Source: Nocardia rhizosphaerihabitans
GTDB lineage: Bacteria > Actinomycetota > Actinomycetes > Mycobacteriales > Mycobacteriaceae
Direction of reading: 5' to 3'
Assembly: GCF_014646295.1 (NCBI RefSeq)
Contig: NZ_BMNE01000008.1
Coordinates: 62,001-126,000, forward strand
Length of the DNA: 64,000 nt
Below are positions 1 through 9,982 of the stretch, piece after piece (the stretch's first letter is position 1; each line of letters starts with the position of its first letter). The translations under genes and the position numbers were made by a program. The notes under the pieces were generated by a model that worked only from the letters and a program-made list of their open reading frames with translations, was not told the DNA's origin and searched no databases.

Positions 1-1435
1 CCGCGACGAACACATTGAGGACGAGCTGCTTGCGGTTGGATTTGCCAGGTCGAAGCACACGCCCGAGCCGCTGGATCAACTGAGTGTGGTTGCGGTGGCG
101 GGCGAGCAGGACCGCGATCTCCGCGCCGGGGACCGGGATGGTCGGATCGAGGACACGTTGTTCGACGAGAACCGCGAGTGACCGGTCGCGCAAGCCCTCG
201 ATGATGGCGGTTCGCTGCGCAGCGGTGAGCGTCGTGGCGGTGGTGGCTGCCGGAATTCCGCGGGCGGTCAAAGCATGGTGCACCTGTGACGCCGATACCG
301 GTCGCTCGGTGAAGATGATCGATTGCGTCTCGGTCAAGATCTCGGCGGGAAGTGCACCGATGAGATCAGTCTTCGCACGACATTCGGCCAGGAGGGTTGC
401 GCGATCGGCGACGGCCGTCAGATACCGGTTCGCGTGGTGGGCGCCCGAACCACGTCCGGTGGCGAGCACGTCGACGAAGGTCTGGAATTCTGCGGGCTTT
501 CCCGGCGCACCGTAACTGTCGACCAGAGTGTCGTATTCGCGGTCGACGAGGGAATCGAGGTGAGTCAGACGCGCGCGTTCCTTGGCGTCGAGCTCGACTC
601 CGACCTGGATCACGGTGATCGGCCCGAGCAAGGCCTGTGCGTGCGCGGTCGGGTAGTCGCATCCCGCGATCGCAGGACCGAAGTAGGGGAGTAGCCGCGA
701 CCGTACGGCCTGATCGTCACGATCCAGCGCGCGAGTGAGCGCGAGTCGGCTGGTGAACTGGTCGGTGAGTAGCTGGGCGAATACGCCGCCGCCGTATCGG
801 TCCAGGTCGTCGACCACCAGAAGTGCGTTCGAACATTGTGTGGGAGAAGCAATCTGACGTAGCCGGGCAACGGTCGACGCCGTGACTATCGCGACCTGCC
901 AGGTACGTTCGACGCCTTGGCGTGGGTTGCTGCCCAGCCCAGCGACTCGGCAGTCCGGTGCCAGCTCGGCCAGCTCATCCAGCCACTGAGCGCGGACGAC
1001 CTCGTCGGCGACGCAGACGACCGCCGGAGTGTTCGCTGAGACAGCCTCGATGACCGCCTGGACGCCGAGAACAGTTTTCCCCGTGCTGCCGACCCCTTCT
1101 ACGATCCCTTTCCGTCCATTGCGTGTCCACTCCGACAGTGCGCGCCGTTGCCAGGCACGGAGTGACAGCTGTTCACGATGTGATGCCTCGGTCGGCGGCG
1201 CCGGCACCTGTGTCGGCGCATCCGGCCGGCCAGGGGGCGGATAGTTCTTCAGCGCCCACCGAGGCGGAGCCATCGAACCGACTTGCTCGAAGATGGCCCA
1301 TTCCGCATACAACAGGCGGTTGACGACCGAGCGGTTGACACCTGGCTCCGCCAACGCCTCCGCGATCTCCGGGGCAGACAGGTTGGGCTGAGCGCGCAGC
1401 AGATCGACGATTTGATCTGTCAGCTCGTTGCCCAC
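1..1435 (-). CDS. SF2 DEAD-like helicase with N-terminal winged helix, partial (runs off left edge)
   Basis: I translated this frame directly; it is open from the left edge to a GTG at 1435 that has a good AAGGTGG ribosome site 7 bases upstream (an in-frame ATG at 1531 is an alternative). Residues 1-60 look like a winged helix (LTDQIVDLLRAQPNLSAPEI), followed by a proline-rich linker and a Q-motif-like LRAWQRRALSEW. Walker A is GVGSTGKT near residue 115. The Walker B/DEAD position near residue 205 reads VVDDLD, not a standard DEAD/DEAH. Motif VI is QRLGRVLRPG near residue 453. This is an ATP-driven nucleic-acid translocase, about 480 residues visible, with its C-terminus outside the window. 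It is divergent from the 1127-residue/DUF1998-helicase operon and may belong to the same module. Substrate unknown. Confidence 0.8.
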   Translation of the reverse strand, partial: MGNELTDQIVDLLRAQPNLSAPEIAEALAEPGVNRSVVNRLLYAEWAIFEQVGSMAPPRWALKNYPPPGRPDAPTQVPAPPTEASHREQLSLRAWQRRALSEWTRNGRKGIVEGVGSTGKTVLGVQAVIEAVSANTPAVVCVADEVVRAQWLDELAELAPDCRVAGLGSNPRQGVERTWQVAIVTASTVARLRQIASPTQCSNALLVVDDLDRYGGGVFAQLLTDQFTSRLALTRALDRDDQAVRSRLLPYFGPAIAGCDYPTAHAQALLGPITVIQVGVELDAKERARLTHLDSLVDREYDTLVDSYGAPGKPAEFQTFVDVLATGRGSGAHHANRYLTAVADRATLLAECRAKTDLIGALPAEILTETQSIIFTERPVSASQVHHALTARGIPAATTATTLTAAQRTAIIEGLRDRSLAVLVEQRVLDPTIPVPGAEIAVLLARHRNHTQLIQRLGRVLRPGKSNRKQLVLNVFVA

Positions 1436-1637
1436 CCCGGAACCACCTTCCCGCTTCGGCCGTACGGCCACAAAACGAGGGTAGCGGCCCTGCCGTCGAC
1501 GCGAGGGGCGTGTGCAGGCAATCCCCGCCATCGAGTCGGCTCCGTGAAGGACGTGATGGTGCAATGATGGGCAGGCGAAAACTGGTGGGTTTTGCCGCAA
1601 TCCGAACTGGGTAGCGGGTGGGTGATGGGGAGGGGCG
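1436..1637. promoter_or_regulatory. divergent intergenic region between helicase modules
   Basis: About 200 bases separate the divergent starts at 1435 (minus) and 1638 (plus). It must hold promoters for both. I see a strong GGGGAGGGG ribosome site just before 1638, but no convincing sigma-70 hexamers and no clear palindrome. Confidence 0.4.
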
Positions 1638-4600
1638 ATGCCGGACACGTTCGCCTGGGACGAGGCCGGAAACGAGGAGTTCCGCCAAGCGCGGCGGTTG
1701 GAGCAGGTATCGCTGTTCGCGGAACTCAATCTCGACTACGACGAGATCGTGCGCACCCGCGACCTGCTGGGCCAAGTGATCCGCGAGCACCGGCGCCGCC
1801 TTGGCCTGCCCCGTTTGCTCGACAAGTTTCCCGCGTTGACGTTGACGACGCTGATCGGTCACGCCGGTCTCGACTACGAGCAAGGCAAGTACTGGGAAAG
1901 TTTCTGGTCCGAACTCGACCTGGATCGTGAACAGGAATTCGAGAACCTGCTGCGGGCACGGCTTCCGGTGTATCTGCGCAAGTTCAAGATGCGGGTATTC
2001 CCCGATCTCGGAACCCAGTACGTCCAGATGATGGCGGTCCATGCCGGTGTTCCGGTGCACTGCCTCGGTGACTTGGTCGATGTCGTCGAACAGCACCTCG
2101 CGCAGGGGCGTGATCCCAGCGGGGCCGCGGTCTTCGAATGGTTGACACAGCCGGGCCTGGAATATCGCATGAACGAGCTGGACGTTCCCGTGCGCAACTT
2201 CCTGAAGCACGGCGGTGAGGTGGCTGTCGACATCGTCGACCGGATCATCGAGTTCGCGGGCTACACCCGAGAACATCCTGACTTCGCGAACGACCTCAAC
2301 CTCGACACTGCGACTACCGGTATCCCGAGCCTGTTGCTCGACGCCCTGATCGAGCGATGGGAAGAGCGACCGTTCGGCGAAGTCGCGGCGATTGCGAGCC
2401 GGGCGCCGCGAGCGCGTCGGCCAGCCCTCGCCTATTCCCGTACCGACGATCAGATCGTTGTCGAGGTGCCCCACCCGGCATCGGGCGCCGAGTTCCCGTG
2501 GCTGGTTTCGTTCGACGGTGAGACCACCACGGTGCAGGCTCGCCGCGGCTGGGGGCTGTCAGCGGGGGATGTGCAACCGCCGACGCCGGTGCTGGTGTCG
2601 CGGCAGGTCAGGGAGGTGGTGCTGCGCCACGAGGAATCCGGCCAGCACTACCGGATCTCGTTGGTGGACAAGGCTGACCCGCTGCTGCTGTTCGATGAAC
2701 AGGGCGGCCACCTGTCACGTCACGTGGCGCTGCCTCGTGGTGAGGTGGTCGCCGTCCACCCCGCCCGGGCGAGCTTGCGTGATGCCCACTCGGGCAGCGA
2801 GATCGTGCACTTCGCGGAAACGACACCGGTGGGCTGGCGGGATTGGGTCGCCCGGGTGTACGACCTGACCGACACCGACGCTGTGGTGCTTCGCGACGAC
2901 GCTCGATCCGGCGCACCGCGGCACGTCCGCCGGACCGGCTCGGCGCGGCTGGTCCTACCGGAACCGGTCGAAGGCGCGTATACCCGCTCGGGGCTGGCCG
3001 TGTATGCCGAGCGGCCGACCGTGGATCTGCCTGCACACGCGGTGGAGCCGGTGGAGTGGCGAGTACGGGTGCGGCACTCGGGCGCCGTCGACTGGCTGGC
3101 CGACGATATCTGGGAATCCGACACCGAACCGGTGTCCCTCGACCCGTTCGAAGGGATCGCATCGGGGCTGCTCGGCTTGTTCGACGTCGTCATCAGCGGC
3201 CCGCTCGGTCAGGACATCCGGCACAGTGTGTTCCTGGCCGAAGGCCTCACGGTCGAGCATGCTGCCGAGTTCCGTACTCCGGTTCAGGACGGGCTGGCGC
3301 CGACGCGCGCGACCGTGATCGCGACGGCGCCGTTGCGTACCGATCACACCGAGATCGCGTTCGGTACCGCGGAGCGCGAGGCAAACCTCCTCGTGACATC
3401 GAACGGGGTCGCCGAACGGCTGGTTGTGCGCCCGCCTGCGGTCGAGCTGCGCGTGGACCCGATCGGGTCGGTTGCCGGCTGGCGCACCGTGGCGCCGGTG
3501 CTCACCGTGGACGACCTGGCCGAGTACATGATCGTGGCGGCGCGGGTGCCCGGATCTGTCGAAGTCGACATGGTGCTGACCGATGACCACGGAATTGTCC
3601 GTCAGACTGCGTGCCCGAAGGTGGCGCGCGACAATGTCTTCCAGGTTCAGACCCGCGAATTCGCCGACACAGCACGGCTGATGCGCAGATCGCGGATCGT
3701 GTTACGCATCGACACCGTCGACGGGTCGACCACGGAGGTGACCCTCGCCCGGATTCAGCCGCGCAGATTGTGCACTGCCGTGCGCCTCGATGGCGCCTAT
3801 CTCGTTTTCGACGGAGCGACCGACACCGATCTGGCTGCTTTCGTCTGGCCGTGCACGGCACCGTGGAAGGCGCCGATCCAGGTTGAGCTGATCGATGGAA
3901 GAGCCACTTTGCCAGACGAGTTCGTCGGCGCTGGTCCGCTCACGGTGCAGGTGTTCGTCGACGACCCATGGTCGGTGATCACGGCGCCGGAACATCCGGA
4001 CGAGACCGCGGACACCGTGGAGCAGCCCGGCTGGATGCCCGACGACGACCTCGGCCGCGACGAACTTGCCCGGTTTTTGGCCGGGGCCGGTGATCTTCCC
4101 GGAACGAGCTCGGCAGTGCCGGAAGCATGGACGGTATTCGCCGGTGCGCGCAGCGGACAGAGATACCGGTCGACGGTGCGTTCGGCGCTGGTCGAGGTTC
4201 TGCGCGCCGACCCGCGATCCTCGGTGGAGGCGTTGGACCGCAGCACGATCCCGCGTACCGAAGTTCCCGCGCTGCTGATCAATAGCGGATTGATCGAGCG
4301 GGATCTGTCGTCGCCGATCCATTCGGATATCCTCACCGATCCTTGGCTCGGCTGCCTGGTCGGCATCGCCGACCTGCCCTACTTCGCAGTACATCTCAAA
4401 GACCACGTGCCCGGCGCAGAATTGCGGGCCGACCTGGCTAACTACGGCGGTGAGCAGCTTCTTGACCTGCTCGCCGGTGATGCCCGGTGCGCCTACTCCG
4501 ACATCTTCGACGCGGACACGGTGCCCCTGCACTTCATGCCCGATGAACAGTTCGCGGCGCTGAAGCAGGCCTGCGAGATCGTGCCCGCCGCACTGCTCGA

Positions 4601-5021
4601 TGCCGACACTCGACGCAGCGCAGTGTTCGAGGCCTTCGCGCAACGGCATTGCTGGCAGGACGATCCCGCACGGGTGGCGATGACCGTGCAGTCAGCGGAG
4701 CTGATGCCATTGCTCCGCAGGGCGTCGCCGTCGATCTACGACGTGGTCAAGGCCCGCAACGAAGTGTTGACCGGTGCTGACACGACCCGGTTCCCGTGGT
4801 TGCTGGTGTCGATGCAATCGCTGCTCTTCGCCGCGGTGGCACGGCTGAGCGCCCGATCGATGATCCGCGGCTGGTCGACGCCTGCACCGATGCGTGAATC
4901 CTGGGCGCGGCTGGCCGAACTCTGTCCCGCGCTGGTATGCACGGACGTGCTCATCGCCGATGCGCTTGCCTCGTACGCCTTGCATCATGACCTCGTCAAC
5001 AAGATCGGAGAACCACGGTGA
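1638..5021 (+). CDS. large uncharacterised protein paired with DUF1998 helicase (DruH-like candidate)
   Basis: 1127 residues; ATG preceded by GGGGAGGGG. I recognise no catalytic motif. Roughly the first 230 residues are helix-rich (LNLDYDEIVRTRDLL, FPDLGTQYVQMMAVHAG). Residues 260-800 alternate hydrophobic and polar residues as in stacked beta-sandwich domains, and the last 300 are again helical. Its stop overlaps the start of the giant helicase by four bases (GTGA), so the two are translationally coupled. A large protein of unknown fold directly before a DUF1998 helicase is the arrangement described for Druantia type III (DruH then DruE). The link rests on architecture and size only, not on alignment; it could also be a partner in another DUF1998-helicase system. 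Confidence 0.6.
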   Translation: MPDTFAWDEAGNEEFRQARRLEQVSLFAELNLDYDEIVRTRDLLGQVIREHRRRLGLPRLLDKFPALTLTTLIGHAGLDYEQGKYWESFWSELDLDREQEFENLLRARLPVYLRKFKMRVFPDLGTQYVQMMAVHAGVPVHCLGDLVDVVEQHLAQGRDPSGAAVFEWLTQPGLEYRMNELDVPVRNFLKHGGEVAVDIVDRIIEFAGYTREHPDFANDLNLDTATTGIPSLLLDALIERWEERPFGEVAAIASRAPRARRPALAYSRTDDQIVVEVPHPASGAEFPWLVSFDGETTTVQARRGWGLSAGDVQPPTPVLVSRQVREVVLRHEESGQHYRISLVDKADPLLLFDEQGGHLSRHVALPRGEVVAVHPARASLRDAHSGSEIVHFAETTPVGWRDWVARVYDLTDTDAVVLRDDARSGAPRHVRRTGSARLVLPEPVEGAYTRSGLAVYAERPTVDLPAHAVEPVEWRVRVRHSGAVDWLADDIWESDTEPVSLDPFEGIASGLLGLFDVVISGPLGQDIRHSVFLAEGLTVEHAAEFRTPVQDGLAPTRATVIATAPLRTDHTEIAFGTAEREANLLVTSNGVAERLVVRPPAVELRVDPIGSVAGWRTVAPVLTVDDLAEYMIVAARVPGSVEVDMVLTDDHGIVRQTACPKVARDNVFQVQTREFADTARLMRRSRIVLRIDTVDGSTTEVTLARIQPRRLCTAVRLDGAYLVFDGATDTDLAAFVWPCTAPWKAPIQVELIDGRATLPDEFVGAGPLTVQVFVDDPWSVITAPEHPDETADTVEQPGWMPDDDLGRDELARFLAGAGDLPGTSSAVPEAWTVFAGARSGQRYRSTVRSALVEVLRADPRSSVEALDRSTIPRTEVPALLINSGLIERDLSSPIHSDILTDPWLGCLVGIADLPYFAVHLKDHVPGAELRADLANYGGEQLLDLLAGDARCAYSDIFDADTVPLHFMPDEQFAALKQACEIVPAALLDADTRRSAVFEAFAQRHCWQDDPARVAMTVQSAELMPLLRRASPSIYDVVKARNEVLTGADTTRFPWLLVSMQSLLFAAVARLSARSMIRGWSTPAPMRESWARLAELCPALVCTDVLIADALASYALHHDLVNKIGEPR

Positions 5022-8000
5022 CCGAGCGGCTTGACCCCCTCGCGGCAGGCGCAGACATCGAGGCCGGTTACAAGCGATACCTGAAAACGCTGCTCGCGCC
5101 GCGTGATCCCGCCTTGGCGACAGCGTTCGACCGTGCCGTGGATGAGACTTCCTTGCTCGTCAAAGGCCCGTTGCTCGAGCTCACCCCGCCCTACGCGGCC
5201 GGGGCAACCCTGCGGTCGCTGATCACCGAGGGTGTTCTGCACTCGGGATTTTCCGAGTTCGCCGAGACGATAGCGCTGGACCGGCCGCTGTATCGGCACC
5301 AGGAGACTGCCGTGCGCAAAGCGGTCGCCGGTCGGAACCTGGTGGTGAGCACGGGAACCGGGTCCGGTAAGACCGAGAGCTTCCTGCTACCGATACTCAA
5401 CGAGCTGGTTGCACAGAAGGCCGCTGGGACACTCGGCCCGGGTGTGCGGGCGCTGCTCCTGTATCCGATGAATGCGCTGGCCAACGACCAGCTGAAGCGC
5501 TTGCGCCAACTCCTGGCGGCATCACCGGACATCACCTTCGGCCGCTACACCGGTGAGACCAAACAACGCCGCGCCGACGCCGAAGCGGCGTATCGGTCGA
5601 TGTTCCCGGGAACCGAACCACTGCCGAACGAACAGCTCAGCCGCGAGGAGATGTGGGAGTCCCCGCCGAACATCCTGCTCACCAACTATGCGATGCTCGA
5701 ATACCTGTTGCTGCGTCCGCGCGACATCGAGCTGTTCGACGGAAAGCACGCGGGGACTTGGCGATTCGTCGCTCTCGATGAGGCCCACGTCTACGACGGC
5801 GCGCAGGGCAGCGAGGTAGGGCTGCTGTTGCGCCGGCTGCGCGACCGGGTGGCCGGGGACCTCCCGCTGCAGTGCATCGCGACTTCGGCGTCGCTGTCGG
5901 GCAGCACCGATGACAAACAAGGGGTCGAGGCTACCGCCTTCGCGCAGAAACTGTTCGACGCACCGTTCGAGTTCGTCGACGGCGACCCCGCGCGCCAGGA
6001 TCTGGTGACCGCGACCCGGATGCCGCGCAGGCCCGAGCCCACCTGGCAACTCGACGACGACAAGCTGATGCTGCTGGCCGAGCCCGACGCGGACCTGGAC
6101 TGGGTCGGGGCGAACGCACCGTCGGGCGATATCGCCGATGCTCTACACGCCGAGCGTCGTACTGCCGACCTCAAGAAGCACGCGGGACTCGGTCCCAAGA
6201 GCGTCGCCGATCTGGCAGCAAAGATATGGCCGGACGACGACCTGGCGGTGACCAAACTCGAGGCGCTGGTAGCGCTGGGCTCGAAGGTGACCGGCCGCGA
6301 CGGCAATCCAGTGCTTTCCGCGCGCTACCACCTGTTCGTCCGGGCCACCGAGGGCGCCTACGTGAGCTTCACCGACACCGGGCCCTCGGTATTGCTGGGA
6401 CGGCACGAGATCGATCCGGTGACCGGACGGGCGGTGTTCGAATTCGGCACCTGCCAGCGTTGCGGCGCCGTTCACCTTGCCGGACAACCCGAATCCGACG
6501 GTGCGCGCGAGTACTTCCGTCCCGCCAAGCGGGACTCCAAGGTGAAGTGGCTGGTGCTCACCGACAGCGAGACGGCCGATCTCGTCGACGAGGACGACGC
6601 CACGCTCGACGAGGACAACGGTCCCGGACGCGGAACAGGCATCCGGGTACTGTGCGCGGGCTGCGGGAGACTCGACGGCGGTACGGGGTCCTGTGGTGCC
6701 GGCTGTCCGGGCGGACCGGTACTGCGCGTGCGTGAACATCCTGTGGCGCAACGGATCATGAGCAAATGCACCGAGTGCGGTGCACTCTCGCGGCAGGTGA
6801 TCCGGCGGTTGCGTACCGACACGAATGCCGCCCCGGCGGTGATCACCACAGCCTTGTATCAGAACCTGCCACCGGCCGACGACGAGACAGCCGACAACGT
6901 CGGCGGCGGCCGCAAGCTGCTGATGTTCTCCGACTCGCGGCAGCAGGCCGCGTTCGCTGCGCCCTATCTTGAGCAGACCTATGGCCGGATGCTCGAACGC
7001 CGGTACCTCGCCGAGGTGCTGGGGCTGTCCAAGAACTCCGGCGAATTGCTCTCCCCGGAAGACCTCGCCGACGGTGCGCGGGCAATCGCAGTTCGCGCCG
7101 AGCACTTCGACGAGCGGGCCACGAGCACAACGCTCAAGCGGGCCGTCAATCCGTGGGTGATGGCCGAGCTTATGGCCATGGACCAGCGGCTGTCCCTCGA
7201 AGGTCTCGGGCTGATGTCGGTTGGGCTCTTCCGGCCACGGAAGGCGAAGATACCCAGCGGATTCGCCAAGATCGGCCTGACCGACGAGGAGTTCTGGGGT
7301 CTGATCAACGAGCTCGTGAAGACCATCCGGCTACAGGGTGCGATGAGCCTGCTGCCGGAAGTCAACATCAAGGATCCGATCTTCGAGCCGCGAGCGAGCC
7401 AGATCAGAGTTCGGTCGCGCAGTTCCGACCGGGACCGTCGGATCATCAGCTGGCTGCCGGGCGGCAAGCCGGGCACCACGAACAACCGGATCCTTTTCCT
7501 GCGCAAGGTGCTTGCTGCGGTCGGGGCATCGGCCGATGCCGAGTTGGTCCTCGACGGCTGCTGGAAGTTCTTGTTGGAGAACCGTTTCCTCACCGAGGAC
7601 AATGACCGGATCGCAGGTGTGCTCTTCCAGCTCGACCAGGAGCAGTTGCGAATTCGTCCCGGCGCCGACTGCGAGTGGTTCCAATGCAGCGCCTGCCGCC
7701 GGCTGACCACGCACAACATTCGCGGTCTGTGCCCGCAGGGCAACTGCGACGGCAGCCTGACTCCGTTCACGTTGCCGCCGCTCGGCGCCGACACCAACCA
7801 CTACCGCACGGCCTATCGGACGCTGGCCATGCTGCCGCTGTCGGCCCGCGAGCACACTGCGCAATGGGAGGCGACCGCGGCAGCGGAAGTGCAGCGCGAG
7901 TTCGTTTCCGGTGAGGTGAATGTCTTGTCGTGCTCGACGACCTTCGAGCTAGGTGTCGATGTGGGCGATCTCCAGTCGGTGATGCTGCGCAACATGCCGC

Positions 8001-9961
8001 CCAAGACCGCGAACTATGTGCAGCGAGCAGGCCGAGCAGGTCGCCGCGCCGCCTCCGCCGCGCTGGTGGTGACCTATGCCAAGCGCAGCTCACACGACCT
8101 GTCGAAGTTCCAGAACCCGGAGTCCATGATCGCTGGACGGATGCGGATTCCGTGGATTCCCATCGAGAACGCCAGAATCGGGCGCCGTCATGCACATTCG
8201 ATCGCTTTGGCCGCCTATTTCCGTCACTGCTATGACCGTGGCGGCGAAGAATGGCGTACGGCCGGACACTTCTTCACCCCCGACGAGGGATCACCGCATT
8301 CGGCGGCCACGCGAGTCCGGGAATTCCTCACCCCGGTCCCGGATTCTGTGCGGGCCTCACTGCGTGCCGCGCTCCCGGCAAAGATCCAGCGCGAGATCGG
8401 CGTCGAGGACAACGCGTGGGTCGCGCACCTCTGTGACCAGCTGGCTGATGCCCAGAACGACATCCGCTCCGACATCGCCACGTTCGAAGAGTTGATCGAC
8501 CAGGCGGTGCGGGAAGGTCGGCTCGACCTCGGGGCACGACTGCAGAAGACGCTGCGCACTATCAGTGACCGCCAGCTCCTCGGCTACCTGGCCAACAAGA
8601 ATGTGCTTCCGAAGTACGGATTCCCGGTGGACACCGTGGAATTGCGTACATCCCACTGCGAGGGCAATGTCGGTGCACGGCTGGAGCTGTCCCGCGATCT
8701 CGGGCAGGCCATCTACGACTACGCGCCCGGCAACCAAGTTGTGGCCGGCGGGAAACTGTGGACATCCCGCGGCCTGCACAAACTGCCGAAGCGGGAGCTC
8801 GAGTCGCTGCAGTACCGGGTGTGCAAGGAGTGCAACCACTTCGAATCCGGCCACGTGCTCGACGGCGAATCGGTCTGCCCGAACTGCGGCACCGAGTTCG
8901 GGCCGACCAAGCGATGCGTGCTGCCCGAGTTCGGATTCGTGGCGGACCGCAAGCCCGAAGACGTGAAGTCCGAACCGCCGCGGCGTGCATGGTTCGGTGC
9001 CAGCTACGTGGAGACCATCGGTGAAGCGGTCGAACTCCCGCCGTGGCGATCGGGTGCCGGTGTCGAGGTGCGAGCGCGCTCGGGCACCCGGGCCAGGCTC
9101 GCGGTGATCGGCGAGGGGGCGGGCGCAGGCTTTGTGCTCTGCGCGTGGTGTGGCTGGGCGGACCCGGTCGGCCCGAACCGCGGCAAGGTCAAGTCCCATC
9201 ACCGCCCCGCGACGGGAAGCGAGTGTTCCGGCCCGTTGGAAGTGGTTTCGCTGGCACACCGCTACGAGACCGACGTCGCCGAGATCACCTTCTCCTCCGA
9301 ATTCGTCTACACGCCGGAGGCCGAAGCGCGGTGGTTGTCGGTGCTGTATGCGCTGCTCGAAGGGGCGTCCGAAGCACTCGAGATCAGCCGTGACGACATC
9401 GATGGCACGCTGTCGTGGAGTGTCGACGGGCGGCGCAGCATCGTGCTGTTCGATACCGTTCCTGCCGGGGCAGGCGCATCGAAACAGATTGCGGCCGAGC
9501 TCGATCGGGTACTGCGTTTCGCCTCGGGACGGGTGGCCGACTGTGATTGTGGCCCCGAGACCTCGTGCTACGGATGCCTGCGGTCGTTTCGCAACGAGCG
9601 CCACCACGACAGGTTGTCCCGGGCAGGTGCGCTGGCGATATTCGACGGTCTCGGCCTCGGCGGTGCCGACTCGCGATCGGCTGCTGCGCGCTGGGATCTG
9701 GAGTGGGTCGGGGTATCGGACGCTGTCCGGGCATTGCTGGACGAGCTCGCCGAGGCAGGTGTACCGCAACCCGAGGTCGGGATCGAGGAGGGTCGTCACT
9801 ACTGGCCGGTTGAAGTCGCTTGGCCCACGGCGAAGATCGTCGTTGTCGAAGGCCGAGACGACGACCGCGATTCGGGATTGAACGACGACGGCTATCAGGT
9901 GATCCCGGTGGAGGCCCCCGATGCCGCCCGGCGGGTTGGTGCGTTGCTCGCGGCGCGGTGA
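5018..9961 (+). CDS. giant DEAD/DEAH-box helicase with C-terminal DUF1998 (DruE/MrfA-like)
   Basis: 1647 residues, starting with GTG inside the stop of the preceding gene. Helicase motifs are complete: Walker A STGTGSGKTESF near residue 113, LLYPMNALANDQ near 148, DEAHVYDGAQGSEV near 253, SASLSG near 290, and motifs V/VI (FELGVDVGDL, YVQRAGRAGRRA) near 975-1010. Cysteine pairs suggest zinc ribbons at about 480 (CQRC), 548 (CAGC), 588 (CTEC), 888 (CSAC) and 1270 (CKEC with CPNC). The DUF1998 signature CDCGPETSCYGCLRSF lies near 1509. DUF1998 helicases include repair enzymes (MrfA) and defence helicases (DruE, DISARM, Dpd). Its length and large unknown upstream partner fit a Druantia-like defence role better than repair, but this is inference. 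Confidence 0.85.
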   Translation: MTERLDPLAAGADIEAGYKRYLKTLLAPRDPALATAFDRAVDETSLLVKGPLLELTPPYAAGATLRSLITEGVLHSGFSEFAETIALDRPLYRHQETAVRKAVAGRNLVVSTGTGSGKTESFLLPILNELVAQKAAGTLGPGVRALLLYPMNALANDQLKRLRQLLAASPDITFGRYTGETKQRRADAEAAYRSMFPGTEPLPNEQLSREEMWESPPNILLTNYAMLEYLLLRPRDIELFDGKHAGTWRFVALDEAHVYDGAQGSEVGLLLRRLRDRVAGDLPLQCIATSASLSGSTDDKQGVEATAFAQKLFDAPFEFVDGDPARQDLVTATRMPRRPEPTWQLDDDKLMLLAEPDADLDWVGANAPSGDIADALHAERRTADLKKHAGLGPKSVADLAAKIWPDDDLAVTKLEALVALGSKVTGRDGNPVLSARYHLFVRATEGAYVSFTDTGPSVLLGRHEIDPVTGRAVFEFGTCQRCGAVHLAGQPESDGAREYFRPAKRDSKVKWLVLTDSETADLVDEDDATLDEDNGPGRGTGIRVLCAGCGRLDGGTGSCGAGCPGGPVLRVREHPVAQRIMSKCTECGALSRQVIRRLRTDTNAAPAVITTALYQNLPPADDETADNVGGGRKLLMFSDSRQQAAFAAPYLEQTYGRMLERRYLAEVLGLSKNSGELLSPEDLADGARAIAVRAEHFDERATSTTLKRAVNPWVMAELMAMDQRLSLEGLGLMSVGLFRPRKAKIPSGFAKIGLTDEEFWGLINELVKTIRLQGAMSLLPEVNIKDPIFEPRASQIRVRSRSSDRDRRIISWLPGGKPGTTNNRILFLRKVLAAVGASADAELVLDGCWKFLLENRFLTEDNDRIAGVLFQLDQEQLRIRPGADCEWFQCSACRRLTTHNIRGLCPQGNCDGSLTPFTLPPLGADTNHYRTAYRTLAMLPLSAREHTAQWEATAAAEVQREFVSGEVNVLSCSTTFELGVDVGDLQSVMLRNMPPKTANYVQRAGRAGRRAASAALVVTYAKRSSHDLSKFQNPESMIAGRMRIPWIPIENARIGRRHAHSIALAAYFRHCYDRGGEEWRTAGHFFTPDEGSPHSAATRVREFLTPVPDSVRASLRAALPAKIQREIGVEDNAWVAHLCDQLADAQNDIRSDIATFEELIDQAVREGRLDLGARLQKTLRTISDRQLLGYLANKNVLPKYGFPVDTVELRTSHCEGNVGARLELSRDLGQAIYDYAPGNQVVAGGKLWTSRGLHKLPKRELESLQYRVCKECNHFESGHVLDGESVCPNCGTEFGPTKRCVLPEFGFVADRKPEDVKSEPPRRAWFGASYVETIGEAVELPPWRSGAGVEVRARSGTRARLAVIGEGAGAGFVLCAWCGWADPVGPNRGKVKSHHRPATGSECSGPLEVVSLAHRYETDVAEITFSSEFVYTPEAEARWLSVLYALLEGASEALEISRDDIDGTLSWSVDGRRSIVLFDTVPAGAGASKQIAAELDRVLRFASGRVADCDCGPETSCYGCLRSFRNERHHDRLSRAGALAIFDGLGLGGADSRSAAARWDLEWVGVSDAVRALLDELAEAGVPQPEVGIEEGRHYWPVEVAWPTAKIVVVEGRDDDRDSGLNDDGYQVIPVEAPDAARRVGALLAAR

Positions 9962-9982
9962 TGTGGGCTGCGATAGCGGCGG

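Noticed and set aside
1173-2474. 433-residue minus-strand frame
   Set aside because: Antisense to the 1127-residue gene and out of frame with the left-edge helicase, whose motifs lie in another frame.
1-9961. DISARM, BREX or Dpd assignment of the DUF1998 helicase
   Set aside because: No methyltransferase, PglZ, phospholipase-D or 7-deazaguanine genes are seen inside the window, though the left side is unknown.
5018-9961. Calling the giant helicase MrfA (mitomycin repair factor)
   Set aside because: MrfA is about half this length and works without a large coupled partner.
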